Notes: generated by a model from the letters alone, not told the origin. A stretch of 64,000 nt of DNA from Cryobacterium arcticum (GCF_003185895.1 NZ_QHLY01000012.1:682001-746000); one strand, 5' to 3'. Counted from the stretch's first letter, positions 1 to 9,265 are shown. Numbers and translations: made by a program.

Positions 1-1218
1 GTTGGTCTGGGCCAGGATGATCTCGGCGTCGTCGTCGATCATCTCGTGCACCAATTGGTCGTCGGCGATATCGAAACAGATCGCGATCCCGGCGATGATG
101 CCCTCGATGTCGAACACGTTGTCGCGGGTGCCGATCTCATAGTCCCGCGAGACCAGGTCGATCAGCTCGGGGGCGAACGGCCGCCAGAAGGCCCGGTCGG
201 GCATGTACTCGGCGAACGGCACCGGATGCACCTTGTCGTACATGTCCACTGCGCCCTCACCGGCCTTCCAGAGCAGCGACGTGTTGTAGTACTTGCCATC
301 GCGGAGCGTGATCGTACCGGCGATCAGCGGTGCGTCCATCGCCCGGCTCACGTAGTCGGCCACCCGGGCGGAATCCGCCGAGCGCAACGGGTCGACATCG
401 ATTCCGTTCTCCGGCCAGACGACGAAGTCGACCGGTTCGCCCACCAGCGGAAGGGTCGCCGACACGTGGTCGGACAGGATCTGCCCCGGCGCGTTCTGCG
501 CGAACAGGCCGGCATCCGACGCGCCCTGCACGGCGGCGATGCGCGCGGTACCGCTCTGCAACGTCGGCCACGCCGGGAAGGCCAGCAGCAGGGCAACGGC
601 GGCCACGGCGATCATCGTGCGCACCGGGATCCGCACCGCGGGCTCCCGGCACAGCTGCACGACGAGAGCGGACAGCCAGACGATCACAAAGCTCAGCCCG
701 GACATGCCCACCCAGGCCACGAGCGGGGCGAACGGGCTCTCCGCCTGGGAGATGGCCACCCGGCCCCAGGCGAAGCCGCCGTACGGCCAGACGGCGGAGA
801 TCGCTTCCCTTGCGGTCCACAGGCCGGCGACGACCACCGGGATCATGCCGAGGCGTCCGACCGCGCTCGGCCAGACCCGCGGTCCGGCATTCAGCACGAT
901 GCCGATGAGCATCATTCCGACGGCGAAGAAGATGGCTTCGAGCCCGGCCAGGGCCAGCCACGGCACCGGGCCGAGGTACAGGGTGAGCCAGCTGATGTGG
1001 ATGAGCCAGAAGGAGAGTCCGGAAATGGCGCCGATCAGCAGGCCGGTCCACGGGCCGCGGCCGAGCAGGGCCAGCAGCATCAGGGCGACGCCGACCGGTG
1101 CGAGGATCCACCAGGAGCGGTCGGGGAAGCCGGCGTCGAGGATAGCGCCGGCGCCGGCGGCGAGGAGCATCGCCGCCCAGAGGGGCAGGCCTGTGCTCTG
1201 CTGGTGTGCCGTCTTCAC
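1..1218 (-). CDS. lnt: Apolipoprotein N-acyltransferase (C-terminus cut by window edge)
   Basis: Integral membrane enzyme that adds the third acyl chain to the N-terminal cysteine of lipoproteins. The first ~220 residues hold several hydrophobic segments; a nitrilase-like domain follows. The expected Glu-Lys-Cys triad is visible: E270 in VVWPENG, K329 in YDKVHPVPFAEYMP and C381 in AICFDI. The 406 codons stop at position 1, so roughly the last 100 residues lie outside. The GTG at 1218 is chosen because an in-frame TAG, which is also the helY stop, lies nine bases upstream. It is probably co-transcribed with helY. Confidence 0.93.
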   Translation of the reverse strand, partial: MKTAHQQSTGLPLWAAMLLAAGAGAILDAGFPDRSWWILAPVGVALMLLALLGRGPWTGLLIGAISGLSFWLIHISWLTLYLGPVPWLALAGLEAIFFAVGMMLIGIVLNAGPRVWPSAVGRLGMIPVVVAGLWTAREAISAVWPYGGFAWGRVAISQAESPFAPLVAWVGMSGLSFVIVWLSALVVQLCREPAVRIPVRTMIAVAAVALLLAFPAWPTLQSGTARIAAVQGASDAGLFAQNAPGQILSDHVSATLPLVGEPVDFVVWPENGIDVDPLRSADSARVADYVSRAMDAPLIAGTITLRDGKYYNTSLLWKAGEGAVDMYDKVHPVPFAEYMPDRAFWRPFAPELIDLVSRDYEIGTRDNVFDIEGIIAGIAICFDIADDQLVHEMIDDDAEIILAQTN

Positions 1219-1227
1219 TTCAACAGC

Positions 1228-3672
1228 CTACGCGACCGAGGAATACGCGACGATGCCGCGGCGGATGGAGTCCATCGCCACCCGCGCGGTGCGGCCCACG
1301 GGGCCGTCAGCCACCAGGGAGAGCTGGTCGAGAAGGTCGATGGTCTGCTTGGTCCAGCGCACGAAGTCACCCGCAGCCATCTCGGCTTCCTCCAACACCA
1401 GGCCGAGCGAGTCACCCCGCGCCCACTTCCACATGGCAAGGCTGAGCCCGCCGGCTAGCGGGTTGCTGCCGGGCAGCTTGTGGTCGCGTTCGAGGTCGTC
1501 CAGCTGGCTCCAGAGGGTCTGGGTCGCGTCCAGGGCCGGACGGAACGGTCCCTTGGGCAGGTAGCGTTCGTCGGTCAGCCCTTCGTCACGCCGGGGTTCG
1601 AAGACCAGGGCGCAGGCCATCGCGGCCAGGCTCGGGGCGTCGAGCGAGTTCCACAGGCCCCGGCGCAGGGATTCGGCGACGAGCAGGTCGCGGTCGGCGT
1701 AGATCCGGCGCAGGATCAGGCCGCTCTCGCTGAGGGTGACGGCCCGGCCCTCTCCGGGCACGAGGTAGCCGAAGCCGAGCAGCACGTCGGTGACCCGGTC
1801 GAAGATCCGGGCCACGGCCCCGGTGCGGGCGGTGATCTGGCTGGTCAGGGCCTCGGTTTCCCGGGTCAGCTTCCACCAGCGCTGCGCCCAGCGGGCGTGC
1901 GCTTCCCGGTCGGGGCAGCTGTGGCAGGGGTGCGCGCGCATGCGCTTGCGGAGCGCGGCGAGTTCCTTCAGCCGTCGGTCGCGTCCACGCGCGTTCGAGT
2001 CCGCGGCCGCGTTTTCGCGTTCGAGGTCGGACAATCGACGGCGGATGCCGGAGTACTCGGTGAAGTCGCCGAGGTGGCAGGTCATCGAGGTGGCGTAGCC
2101 GTCCAGGGACGCCTGCTGTTGGCGCACCCGCCGCGCCAGGTCGACGACGGCCCGGTCGGCCTGGAACTGGGCGAAGGAGGATTCGAGCACCTCGCGGGTG
2201 CGCTCCCGCCCGAATTGGTCGATCAGGTTCACGGCCATGTTGTAGGTCGGCTTGAAACTGGAGTTGAGCGGATAGGTGCGCCGGGACGCCAGGGAGGCGA
2301 CGGCCTGCGGGTCGAGGCCCTGCTGCCACTGGATGACCGCATGCCCCTCCACGTCGATGCCGCGGCGTCCGGCCCGGCCGGTGAGCTGGGTGTACTCCCC
2401 CGGCGTGATCGGAACCCTGGCTTCGCCGTTGAACTTCTCCAGCTTGTCCAACACCACGGTGCGCGCGGGCATGTTGATGCCCAGCGCGAGCGTCTCGGTG
2501 GCGAACACGGCCTTGACCAACTTCTTCTGGAAGAGTTCTTCGACGACTTCCTTGAATGCCGGCAGCATGCCGGCGTGGTGGGCGGCGACGCCGCGTTCGA
2601 GGCCGTCGAGCCATTCCCAGTACCCGAGCACGGCGAGGTCCTCGTCGAGCAGGGTGCGGCAGCGCTCGTCCACGATCTGGCGGATCTCGTCGCGCTCGGC
2701 GGTGTCGGTCAGTCGTACCCCGGCGCGCAACACCTGTCGCACGGCCTGGTCGCAGCCCACGCGGCTGAAGATGAAGAAGATCGCCGGCAGCAAGTGCTTG
2801 CCTTCGAGCATGCGCACGATCTCGGCCCGGTCCATCCGGCCGGAATCAGACTGGGTGCGTTGCTGGTGGTAGCGGCCCTGGTTGGAACCGCGGCGACCGC
2901 CGCCGGACCGGTCGAGAACGGGGCGTCCGCCGGATTGGGCCAGGCGCACCAGTTCCGGGTTGACCCGGTGGGTGGCGGCCAGGCCGGAGGAATCGAACAG
3001 GTCGAGCATCTTGCTCTTGACCAGCACGTGTTGGTCGAGCGGGACCGGGCGTTCCTCGGAGACGATCACGTCGGTGTCACCGCGCACCGCCTGCAGCCAA
3101 TCGCCGAATTCCTCGGCATTGGAGACCGTGGCGCTCAGCGACACCATCCGCACAGCCTGGGGCAGGTGGATGATGACTTCCTCCCAGACCGCGCCACGGA
3201 AGCGGTCGGCCAGGTAGTGCACCTCGTCCATGATCACGAACGCGAGGTTGGTCAGCAGGTCGGAGTCGGCGTAGAGCATGTTCCGTAGGACTTCGGTGGT
3301 CATGACCACGATGCGGGCGCCGGCGTTGACGTTGGTGTCGCCGGTGAGCAGGCCGACCTGGTCCGCGCCGTACTCGGCGACGAGTTCCTGGAACTTCTGG
3401 TTGCTGAGCGCTTTCATCGGCGCGGTGTAGAACACCTTCGCGGTGGGCTGCTGCATAGCCAGGTAGATGGCGAATTCGGCCACGACGGTCTTGCCGGCGC
3501 CGGTTGGCGCGGCGACGAGCACGCTGTTGCCGGCCTCGAGTGATGCGCCGGCGGCGATCTGGAACGAGTCCAGGTCGAACCGCAGGCCCCGGCGGAAGGC
3601 CTCCAGCTTCGGATTCTGCGCGCGGAGCCTCGCTGCGGTGTACCGGTCTGCCGGCGACTGAAGGTCTGTCAT
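1228..3672 (-). CDS. helY: Superfamily 2 DEVH-box RNA helicase HelY (Ski2/Mtr4-like)
   Basis: An 814-residue ATP-dependent RNA helicase. Walker A APTGAGKT is at residues 55-62 and the DEVH box at 149-152, followed by SATVSNAEEF (motif III) and GRAGRRG (motif VI). The C-terminal part has the DSHCT-type helical region and a CHSC cysteine pair. The start is the ATG at 3672, just after tatC; the open frame continues upstream only as an antisense-like shadow of tatC. The gene sits directly after tatA-tatC, as helY (Rv2092c) does in mycobacteria. A role in RNA turnover is inferred from the family. Confidence 0.93.
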   Translation of the reverse strand: MTDLQSPADRYTAARLRAQNPKLEAFRRGLRFDLDSFQIAAGASLEAGNSVLVAAPTGAGKTVVAEFAIYLAMQQPTAKVFYTAPMKALSNQKFQELVAEYGADQVGLLTGDTNVNAGARIVVMTTEVLRNMLYADSDLLTNLAFVIMDEVHYLADRFRGAVWEEVIIHLPQAVRMVSLSATVSNAEEFGDWLQAVRGDTDVIVSEERPVPLDQHVLVKSKMLDLFDSSGLAATHRVNPELVRLAQSGGRPVLDRSGGGRRGSNQGRYHQQRTQSDSGRMDRAEIVRMLEGKHLLPAIFFIFSRVGCDQAVRQVLRAGVRLTDTAERDEIRQIVDERCRTLLDEDLAVLGYWEWLDGLERGVAAHHAGMLPAFKEVVEELFQKKLVKAVFATETLALGINMPARTVVLDKLEKFNGEARVPITPGEYTQLTGRAGRRGIDVEGHAVIQWQQGLDPQAVASLASRRTYPLNSSFKPTYNMAVNLIDQFGRERTREVLESSFAQFQADRAVVDLARRVRQQQASLDGYATSMTCHLGDFTEYSGIRRRLSDLERENAAADSNARGRDRRLKELAALRKRMRAHPCHSCPDREAHARWAQRWWKLTRETEALTSQITARTGAVARIFDRVTDVLLGFGYLVPGEGRAVTLSESGLILRRIYADRDLLVAESLRRGLWNSLDAPSLAAMACALVFEPRRDEGLTDERYLPKGPFRPALDATQTLWSQLDDLERDHKLPGSNPLAGGLSLAMWKWARGDSLGLVLEEAEMAAGDFVRWTKQTIDLLDQLSLVADGPVGRTARVAMDSIRRGIVAYSSVA

Positions 3673-3680
3673 CTGGTGCG

Positions 3681-4475
3681 CTAGAGCGCCAACTCCCGTT
3701 CGAGGGCGAGTGCGCGCCGGGCGGCGCGCCTGTCGTGCAGGTAGGCGATGCCATAGGCCGCGAAGTACAGCACTATCATCGGGATGGCGAGCATGAACAT
3801 CGAGATGACGTCGGCTGCCGGGGTGGCGATCGCGGTGAAGAGGATGATCACCAGGATGGCGACCCGCCAGGACTTGAGGATCGAGGCGGCGCTGATCACT
3901 CCGGCGAAGTTGAGCAGGACGACGAAGACCGGCAGCACGAAGGCGATCCCGACGGCCAGCATGAGCTTGAGCACAAAATCGAAGTAGTTCTGGGCGTTCA
4001 CGAACGCCGCGTCCTCGGGGGGTGCGAAGCTCGTCATCAGTTCGACGACATGCGGCAGCACGTACCAGCCCGCGGCGCACCCGGCGAGGAAGAGCGGCAC
4101 GGCGGTGAGGAAGAAGCCGAAGATGTACTTCTTCTCGGTGCGGGTGAGCCCGGGCATGAGGAAGGCGAAGATCTGGTAAAGCCAGACCGGGCTGGAGACC
4201 ACGATACCGACATAGAACGAGATCTTCAGCTTGAGGTCGAACGCCGAGGTGATGTCGGGGTAGTTGATCTGCGCCTTACGGTGCTGCGCTTCGATGATGG
4301 CGTAGATCGGCTCACGCAGAGCATCCCAGACGAAGTCGGACAGGAACCAGCCGACGATCGCGCCGACGGCTATGCCGGCGGCTGCCAGGAAGAGACGCTT
4401 GCGCAGTTCGAGCAGGTGTTGCCCGAGTGACATCGTGCCCGCGCGGTTCGCACGCTTGTTGCTGCGTACGGCCAC
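3681..4475 (-). CDS. tatC: Sec-independent protein translocase TatC
   Basis: Core receptor subunit of the twin-arginine translocase, which exports folded proteins. At 264 residues with about six membrane segments it has normal size. The conserved N-terminal segment MSLGQHLLELRKRL and the loop around FAPPEDAAF are present. I chose the GTG at 4475, four bases after the tatA stop, because it encodes a basic N-terminus (VAVRSNKRANRAG) common in relatives. The ATG at 4433 is the alternative. No tatB is present, as is usual in actinobacteria with a minimal TatA/TatC locus. Confidence 0.93.
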   Translation of the reverse strand: MAVRSNKRANRAGTMSLGQHLLELRKRLFLAAAGIAVGAIVGWFLSDFVWDALREPIYAIIEAQHRKAQINYPDITSAFDLKLKISFYVGIVVSSPVWLYQIFAFLMPGLTRTEKKYIFGFFLTAVPLFLAGCAAGWYVLPHVVELMTSFAPPEDAAFVNAQNYFDFVLKLMLAVGIAFVLPVFVVLLNFAGVISAASILKSWRVAILVIILFTAIATPAADVISMFMLAIPMIVLYFAAYGIAYLHDRRAARRALALERELAL

Positions 4476-4479
4476 GGGT

Positions 4480-4722
4480 TTAGGGCTTCGTCTGGTCGCC
4501 CGGGCCGACGGGCCGTGTAGTGCCGTCAGCCGACTCGGTGCGTGTCGGCGTGGCCGTGCTGTCGGCCGGCTCATCGGCAGAATCGCTCTTGATCTCGCTC
4601 TTGAAGATCTTCATGGACTGGCCGAGGCTGCGGGCCAGGAGCGGCAGCTTGGGTGCACCGAACAACAGCAGGATGACGACGAGGATGATCAGGAAGTGCC
4701 ATCCGGTCAGATTGCTCAACAT
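4480..4722 (-). CDS. tatA: Twin-arginine translocase subunit TatA
   Basis: An 80-residue protein with one N-terminal membrane helix (LTGWHFLIILVVILLLFG), the conserved FGAPKLP hinge, an amphipathic helix (LARSLGQSMKIFKSEI) and an acidic low-complexity tail. This is the standard TatA/E layout; TatA oligomers form the translocation pore. Its start overlaps the end of the upstream small membrane protein gene by seven bases, so the two are translationally coupled. tatC follows immediately. Confidence 0.93.
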   Translation of the reverse strand: MLSNLTGWHFLIILVVILLLFGAPKLPLLARSLGQSMKIFKSEIKSDSADEPADSTATPTRTESADGTTRPVGPGDQTKP

Positions 4723-5060
4723 TGGGGTCGATCCTCTGGCTTGTAGGGAGTGTGTTGCAGTAGTTTACCCCGGCTGATTGCGAGATCCCGCCGGAGAGCC
4801 CGACGATGGGCCCGTTCGATCCTGGCCTGATCGATCGCGGCAGCCAGGGAGTGCCGGTCCGCGAACACGGCGGCACGGAACGGGGTGCGTTCGGGTTCCA
4901 GGTCGAGGTCGAGTTCACTGATCTGGTCACCGAGCTCTTCCAGGGCGCCGAGCGTGCCCATCAGCTTGCGGAACAGGCGCACGGCGAACCAGGCCAGCAT
5001 CCCGAGCAGGCCGGCCACCAGCACGGTCCAGATCAGGATCCACGACCACCACGGCATCAT
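4716..5060 (-). CDS. Small membrane protein of unknown function
   Basis: A 114-residue protein with one N-terminal membrane helix (residues ~5-28, WSWILIWTVLVAGLLGMLAW), then a charged, probably coiled-coil segment (LGALEELGDQISELDLDLEP) and a basic C-terminal half. No enzymatic motif is visible. The start overlaps the pafC stop by four bases and the end overlaps tatA by seven, so it sits in one tightly coupled operon with both. I do not recognise a named family. A membrane or envelope role is only inferred from its position beside tatA. Confidence 0.8.
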   Translation of the reverse strand: MMPWWSWILIWTVLVAGLLGMLAWFAVRLFRKLMGTLGALEELGDQISELDLDLEPERTPFRAAVFADRHSLAAAIDQARIERAHRRALRRDLAISRGKLLQHTPYKPEDRPQC

Positions 5061-6076
5061 GGCGCTCCCGGCGTGAGGGTTCCGACGGAGTCGCCGGACG
5101 CGGATTCGTACCGGGCGACGCCGGCGGCGGCCCAGTCGGCCACGGTGTGCCGGGCCGCTCCGGGCTCGACCACCGTGACGACGCCGGCCAAGCCGGCGAC
5201 GAGCCGTTTGAGGCCGTGGAAGTGGGACACCCTCACCTCTGCCCGGATGAGCCCGTCGGCGGCGGCCGGGCCGGTGGGTACCGGAGCGTAGTCGGCGAGG
5301 AGCCCGAGTGCCGAGCCGGGCAGTTTGATCGTGACGGTGAGATCATCGGCGGACCCCTGGAACAGGCTGTCGGGTAAGACCACGGCGTCGTCGTGGTCGT
5401 CGGCCGGGGCATCCGTTGACCGCAACGCACTCATGCGGTCGAGTCTGAAGGTGCGCATGGCTTCGCGCAGGTGGCACCAGCCCCGCAGGTACCAGTCGTT
5501 GTCGACGGACTCGATCCGCAACGGGTCGACGCACCGGTGTTCCGCGGTACCGCGGGCGTTCAGGTAGTCGAATTCGACCTGGGTGCCGGCGCGGACCGCG
5601 CCCTGGATCACCGAGATGGCCACATCCGAATCGGTGCGGGACACGGCGAGCTGGCTGGGGGCTCCGGTGGAGCTGCGGGTGAGTTTGGCCATCAGCGAGG
5701 CGATGGCGTCGCGGTCGCCGTTCTCCGGCAGTGCCGAGAGGTATTGCAGGCCGGCGATCAGGGCCGCGGCCTCTCTGGCGGAGAATCGGGGAGAATCGTC
5801 GATCGCCACCAGGTGGGTGAGCACGATGGTGTCGTTGTTCTCGAACTCATCCCACTGAATGTCGAACAGGTCACCGTGCAGGTACTGCCGGGTCTCCCCC
5901 GGCACCCCGGACAGGGCGATCAGGTTCACGGCGTCGCGCACTCGTTCTTCGCTGACGCCGAAGTGTGCGGCGACGGCAGACACGCTCACGCTGTCGTGGT
6001 CCATCAGGAACGGCACCAGGGAGAGCAGGAAGGTGAGCTTGTCTGAGGCGCCGAAGGCTACCGGCTTGGCGTTCAT
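5057..6076 (-). CDS. pafC: WYL-domain transcriptional regulator PafC
   Basis: A 339-residue regulator with an N-terminal winged helix (VSAVAAHFGVSEERVRDAVN, residues ~33-52) and a WYL sensor domain centred on the stretch VDNDWYLRGWCHLREA. In mycobacteria PafB and PafC act together as the LexA-independent activator of the DNA-damage response. The ATG overlaps the pafB stop (ATGA), so equimolar expression is likely. The name dates from proteasome accessory factor, but no proteasome gene is present here. Confidence 0.9.
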   Translation of the reverse strand: MNAKPVAFGASDKLTFLLSLVPFLMDHDSVSVSAVAAHFGVSEERVRDAVNLIALSGVPGETRQYLHGDLFDIQWDEFENNDTIVLTHLVAIDDSPRFSAREAAALIAGLQYLSALPENGDRDAIASLMAKLTRSSTGAPSQLAVSRTDSDVAISVIQGAVRAGTQVEFDYLNARGTAEHRCVDPLRIESVDNDWYLRGWCHLREAMRTFRLDRMSALRSTDAPADDHDDAVVLPDSLFQGSADDLTVTIKLPGSALGLLADYAPVPTGPAAADGLIRAEVRVSHFHGLKRLVAGLAGVVTVVEPGAARHTVADWAAAGVARYESASGDSVGTLTPGAP

Positions 6077-7113
6077 CGGTCTCCCCCGGTCGGAGCGTCG
6101 GAGCTGGTGGGGTGCGGGGCATGGTCGTCGCGTACCTGGCGCAGGCGGGTCAGGACGGCGTCTCGCAGGGCGGCGGGAGAGCGCACGAGGACCTCCGGCC
6201 CGTAGCCGGCCAATTCGTCAGCGAGGATGTTGAGATCGGTGTAGTGCAATTCGACACTGTCGCTCCCGGCTCCCGGTGTTCCTCGCTTGCTGAGCCGCAC
6301 CGCGGCATCCGACCCGGGCTGGGCCGTGATCAGGGCGACCTGGGCGCGCCACAGGGCGTCGAGCTCGGCCAGGGCGCGTTGCCCGAGGCCGTCGTCGGCC
6401 GGGGCGGGAGTGGAGCCGGGCACGGTGACGACGGCGCCGACGATCCGGGACAGCAGGAAGGTGCGTGGTGCGTCGGCATCCTGGTCGGTGCCGTACAGAT
6501 GCCAGCGGCCCTCGTGCAGCACCACGGCCAGCGGTGCGACGACGCGCCGCCGGGGCGCGCTCTCGCCGGGCTTGAGATAGAGGAAGGCGACGATCTGGCC
6601 GCGGTCCATGGCCTTGCTCAGCGGCTCGAATGACGCCTCGCGGGCGCGGAGCGACGGTGCGTAGCCGATGATCGGATCGGTGGATTCGATGCCGAGGGAA
6701 TTGAGTTTGGTGAGCGCACGCCGGGATTCCGCCGACAGCGAGCCTTCCCGCCAGACGGTTGCGGCCAGTTTGAGCAACATGATCTCGTCGGAGGAGAAGG
6801 TGATGTCCGCGGGCAGGTCGTACAGTCCCTTGGGGATGCGGTAGCGCAGGTGGTGATTGCTGCCGGGGTCATCGGGCGACTCGATGGTCTCCAGGGGGAT
6901 ACCGAGTTCGCGGATATCGTCTTTGTCGCGTTCGAACTGCCGCTCGAGGCTGGCGTTGTCGCCGCCGACCTGGAACCGTTGGCGGTAGCCCTGCACGGTC
7001 GACAGGATCTCGGCCTTGGTCAGGCCGATCTGGGTGGCGATGAGCGCAAGGACCAGGCTGAAGAGGCGTTCTTCGACAGTGACTGGATGCGGCTGGTCTG
7101 GAGTGGGCGACAC
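6073..7113 (-). CDS. pafB: WYL-domain transcriptional regulator PafB
   Basis: A 346-residue partner of PafC. The N-terminus has a winged-helix segment (VEERLFSLVLALIATQIG, then LTKAEILSTVQGYRQRF), and the C-terminal half has a WYL domain (HEGRWHLYGTD, then RTFLLSRIVGAV). The GTG at 7113 gives a normal N-terminus (SPTPDQPHPVTVEERL); the frame stays open further upstream, but that is intergenic DNA and the end of the FKBP gene. It is probably the first gene of the pafB-pafC-tatA-tatC-helY-lnt run. Confidence 0.9.
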   Translation of the reverse strand: MSPTPDQPHPVTVEERLFSLVLALIATQIGLTKAEILSTVQGYRQRFQVGGDNASLERQFERDKDDIRELGIPLETIESPDDPGSNHHLRYRIPKGLYDLPADITFSSDEIMLLKLAATVWREGSLSAESRRALTKLNSLGIESTDPIIGYAPSLRAREASFEPLSKAMDRGQIVAFLYLKPGESAPRRRVVAPLAVVLHEGRWHLYGTDQDADAPRTFLLSRIVGAVVTVPGSTPAPADDGLGQRALAELDALWRAQVALITAQPGSDAAVRLSKRGTPGAGSDSVELHYTDLNILADELAGYGPEVLVRSPAALRDAVLTRLRQVRDDHAPHPTSSDAPTGGDR

Positions 7114-7192
7114 ATCCGCGATTCTATCGGTGGTGCCGTGTCCGTCCGGCCCGCCCCGCGGGGGCGCGGATGGGCCGGACAGACGGACGGGG

Positions 7193-8158
7193 TCAGTCGA
7201 CGCCGAGGATGTCGACGACGAAGACCAGGGTGGAGTTCGCCGGGATGGCGCCGTTGGCCTGGTCACCGTAGGCCTGGTCGGGCGGGATGACGGCGACGAT
7301 CTGGGAGCCGACGGTCTGCCCGGTGAGGGCCTCGGCAAATCCGGGGATCAATCCGCCCTCGGTCGAACCGTCGGGGATGGGGAACGCCACGGGTGCGCCG
7401 TTGGCCCAGCTGGAGTCGAAGACCTCCTTGGTGTCCCACAGCACGCCGGTGTAGTTGACCGTGACGGTGGACCCCGCGGTCACCTTCTCGCCGTCGCCCT
7501 TCTTGAGCACGCCAACCTCGAGGTCGGTGGGCGGGTCGGTGGACGGCGGAATCGTGATGCCGGGGGTACCGTCTTCGGCGAGGACCACAGCGGGCAGTCC
7601 GGCTACGGGGAGCTGGTCGGCGCCGTCGGCGCGGGTGAGGTACGCCTTGACCACGTCGAAGACGAAGACGAGCGAGTCGTCTTCGGCGACCTTGAGGTCG
7701 GCGTTGCCGCCGGCAGGACCGAAGGTGTCGTCGGGCGAGGCGACCACGGCGACCCGGGAGCCGACCTGGGCGCAGAGCAGCCCGTCGGTGATACCGGCCA
7801 GGGTCTGGTCGTTCAGCACGAAGCTGGACAGGGACTCACCGTCGTAGGCGGCCTCCTGGATGGACTCCCCCGTGGTGGCGTTGAAGATGCTCATGTCCAC
7901 CTGGGTCTTCTGGCCTTCGACCAGCCCGGGGCCCTCGCCGGCGATGATCTCGCTGCGCTGGGTGGTGTCGGTCTTCAGCGGGGTGGGGAAATCGATGGTG
8001 GGCGCCGAACCGAAGTCACCCGTCACCGAAACCAGCTTGGAGGCGTCGCCGGCTGACACCGGTGCGGTGCAGTCTGCCGCGGCGGAGCCGGGGCTGCACG
8101 CGGTCAGGGTCGCGAGCACCAGGCCGGCGGTGGCGATAAGTGCGGGAACTCTACGCAC
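7193..8158 (-). CDS. FKBP-type peptidyl-prolyl cis-trans isomerase lipoprotein
   Basis: A 321-residue exported prolyl isomerase. The N-terminus is a lipoprotein signal peptide with lipobox LTAC (about residue 21). Two FKBP-like modules follow. The second is well conserved (VTVNYTGVLWDTKEVFDSSW, then GLIPGFAEALTGQTVGS and DQAYGD). The first is more diverged and may be structural. The GTG start at 8158 has a good ribosome site (TGAGGA). It lies between trmI and pafB, the usual place for FKBP genes in Micrococcales paf loci. Confidence 0.9.
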   Translation of the reverse strand: MRRVPALIATAGLVLATLTACSPGSAAADCTAPVSAGDASKLVSVTGDFGSAPTIDFPTPLKTDTTQRSEIIAGEGPGLVEGQKTQVDMSIFNATTGESIQEAAYDGESLSSFVLNDQTLAGITDGLLCAQVGSRVAVVASPDDTFGPAGGNADLKVAEDDSLVFVFDVVKAYLTRADGADQLPVAGLPAVVLAEDGTPGITIPPSTDPPTDLEVGVLKKGDGEKVTAGSTVTVNYTGVLWDTKEVFDSSWANGAPVAFPIPDGSTEGGLIPGFAEALTGQTVGSQIVAVIPPDQAYGDQANGAIPANSTLVFVVDILGVD

Positions 8159-8263
8159 GTGTCCTCATTTCGATACGGGGGCTCAGACAGCGTGACGCTG
8201 ATGAGTGAACTGTGGGGAAGATGCCGGCGCGCACCGGATGGAGGCGGCGGGCCGAAACCCATC

Positions 8264-9265
8264 CTAACCGGCGTCGAGGTCGCGAGCCTTGGAGAGCGCT
8301 GCGCCGTTCTCGGCGGTGCGGTTGCGCTTGCGCATGACCTTGGCGCTGACGGAGCGTTCGCCGAGGGCGCCGGGGGTCCAGAGTTCGACGTCGGCGTCGC
8401 TGAAATCGGTCTTCGACGGGCGACGCTTCAACTCGGGCAGGATCGTGTCGGGGGCGAGGCGACGGGCCGTGATCAGGAAGCCGGTGTGGCCGATCATGCG
8501 GTGGTCGGGGCGCACCGCGAGGCCCTCGACGTGCCAGCCGCGCACCATGGTCTCGTGCGAGTCCGGGTTGGTGTAGTTGCCGGTCGCGCGGATGGCTTCG
8601 GCCACCCGCGACAGCTGGGTGACGGTGGCGACGTAGCAGAGCAGCACTCCCCCGGGCTTGAGGGCGTCGGAGACCACGTCGATGCACTCCCACGGGGCCA
8701 GCATGTCCAGCACGACCCTGTCGACCGACTGGGCCGGCATGGTCTCCGGCAGGGTGTCGGCCAGGTCGCCGAGCGTGATGGTCCAGTTCAGCGGGTCGGC
8801 GCCGAGGAAGGTGGCGACGTTGGCGCGGGCCACGTCCGAGAACTCCTCGCGGCGTTCGAACGACGCCAGGGTGCCGGCCGGGCCGATCGCGCGCAGCAGC
8901 CAGAGCGACAGCGCACCGGAGCCGACGCCGGCTTCGACGACCGTCGCACCGGGGAAGATGTCGGCCTGGGCCAGGATCTGGGCGGCATCCTTGGGGTAGA
9001 TGATGGCCGCACCGCGAGGCATGCTCATGACGAAGTCGATCAGCAGCGGACGCAGGGCGAGGTGCTCGACGCCGACGTTGTTGGTGACGACGGACGCGTC
9101 GGGCAGGCCGATGATTTCGTCGTGTTCGAGGATGCCCCGGTGGGTGTGGAAGTTCTTGCCCGGTTCGAGCGTGATGGTGTTCAGCTTGCCCTTGGGCCCG
9201 GTGAGCTGCACTCTGTCGCCGGCGCGGAACGGACCGCTGTTCTGGATGACCTGGTTGTCGCTCAT
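8264..9265 (-). CDS. trmI: tRNA (adenine-58-N1)-methyltransferase TrmI
   Basis: SAM-dependent enzyme making m1A58 in the T-loop of tRNA. The sequence has the N-terminal small domain (GPFRAGDRVQLTGPKGKLNT), the SAM-binding loop VVEAGVGSGALSLWLL and the downstream DMLAPWE motif. At 333 residues it is longer than the usual ~280 because of a basic C-terminal tail. The ATG at 9265 overlaps the stop of the HAD gene (ATGA). In proteasome-bearing actinobacteria the mpa gene follows trmI; here the next gene is FKBP. Confidence 0.9.
   Translation of the reverse strand: MSDNQVIQNSGPFRAGDRVQLTGPKGKLNTITLEPGKNFHTHRGILEHDEIIGLPDASVVTNNVGVEHLALRPLLIDFVMSMPRGAAIIYPKDAAQILAQADIFPGATVVEAGVGSGALSLWLLRAIGPAGTLASFERREEFSDVARANVATFLGADPLNWTITLGDLADTLPETMPAQSVDRVVLDMLAPWECIDVVSDALKPGGVLLCYVATVTQLSRVAEAIRATGNYTNPDSHETMVRGWHVEGLAVRPDHRMIGHTGFLITARRLAPDTILPELKRRPSKTDFSDADVELWTPGALGERSVSAKVMRKRNRTAENGAALSKARDLDAG

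Noticed and set aside
257..1111. A 284-codon Arg/Pro-rich frame on the minus strand at the left edge
   Set aside because: It is out of frame with lnt on the same strand; the lnt frame shows the catalytic triad while this one is low-complexity Arg/Pro/Gly.
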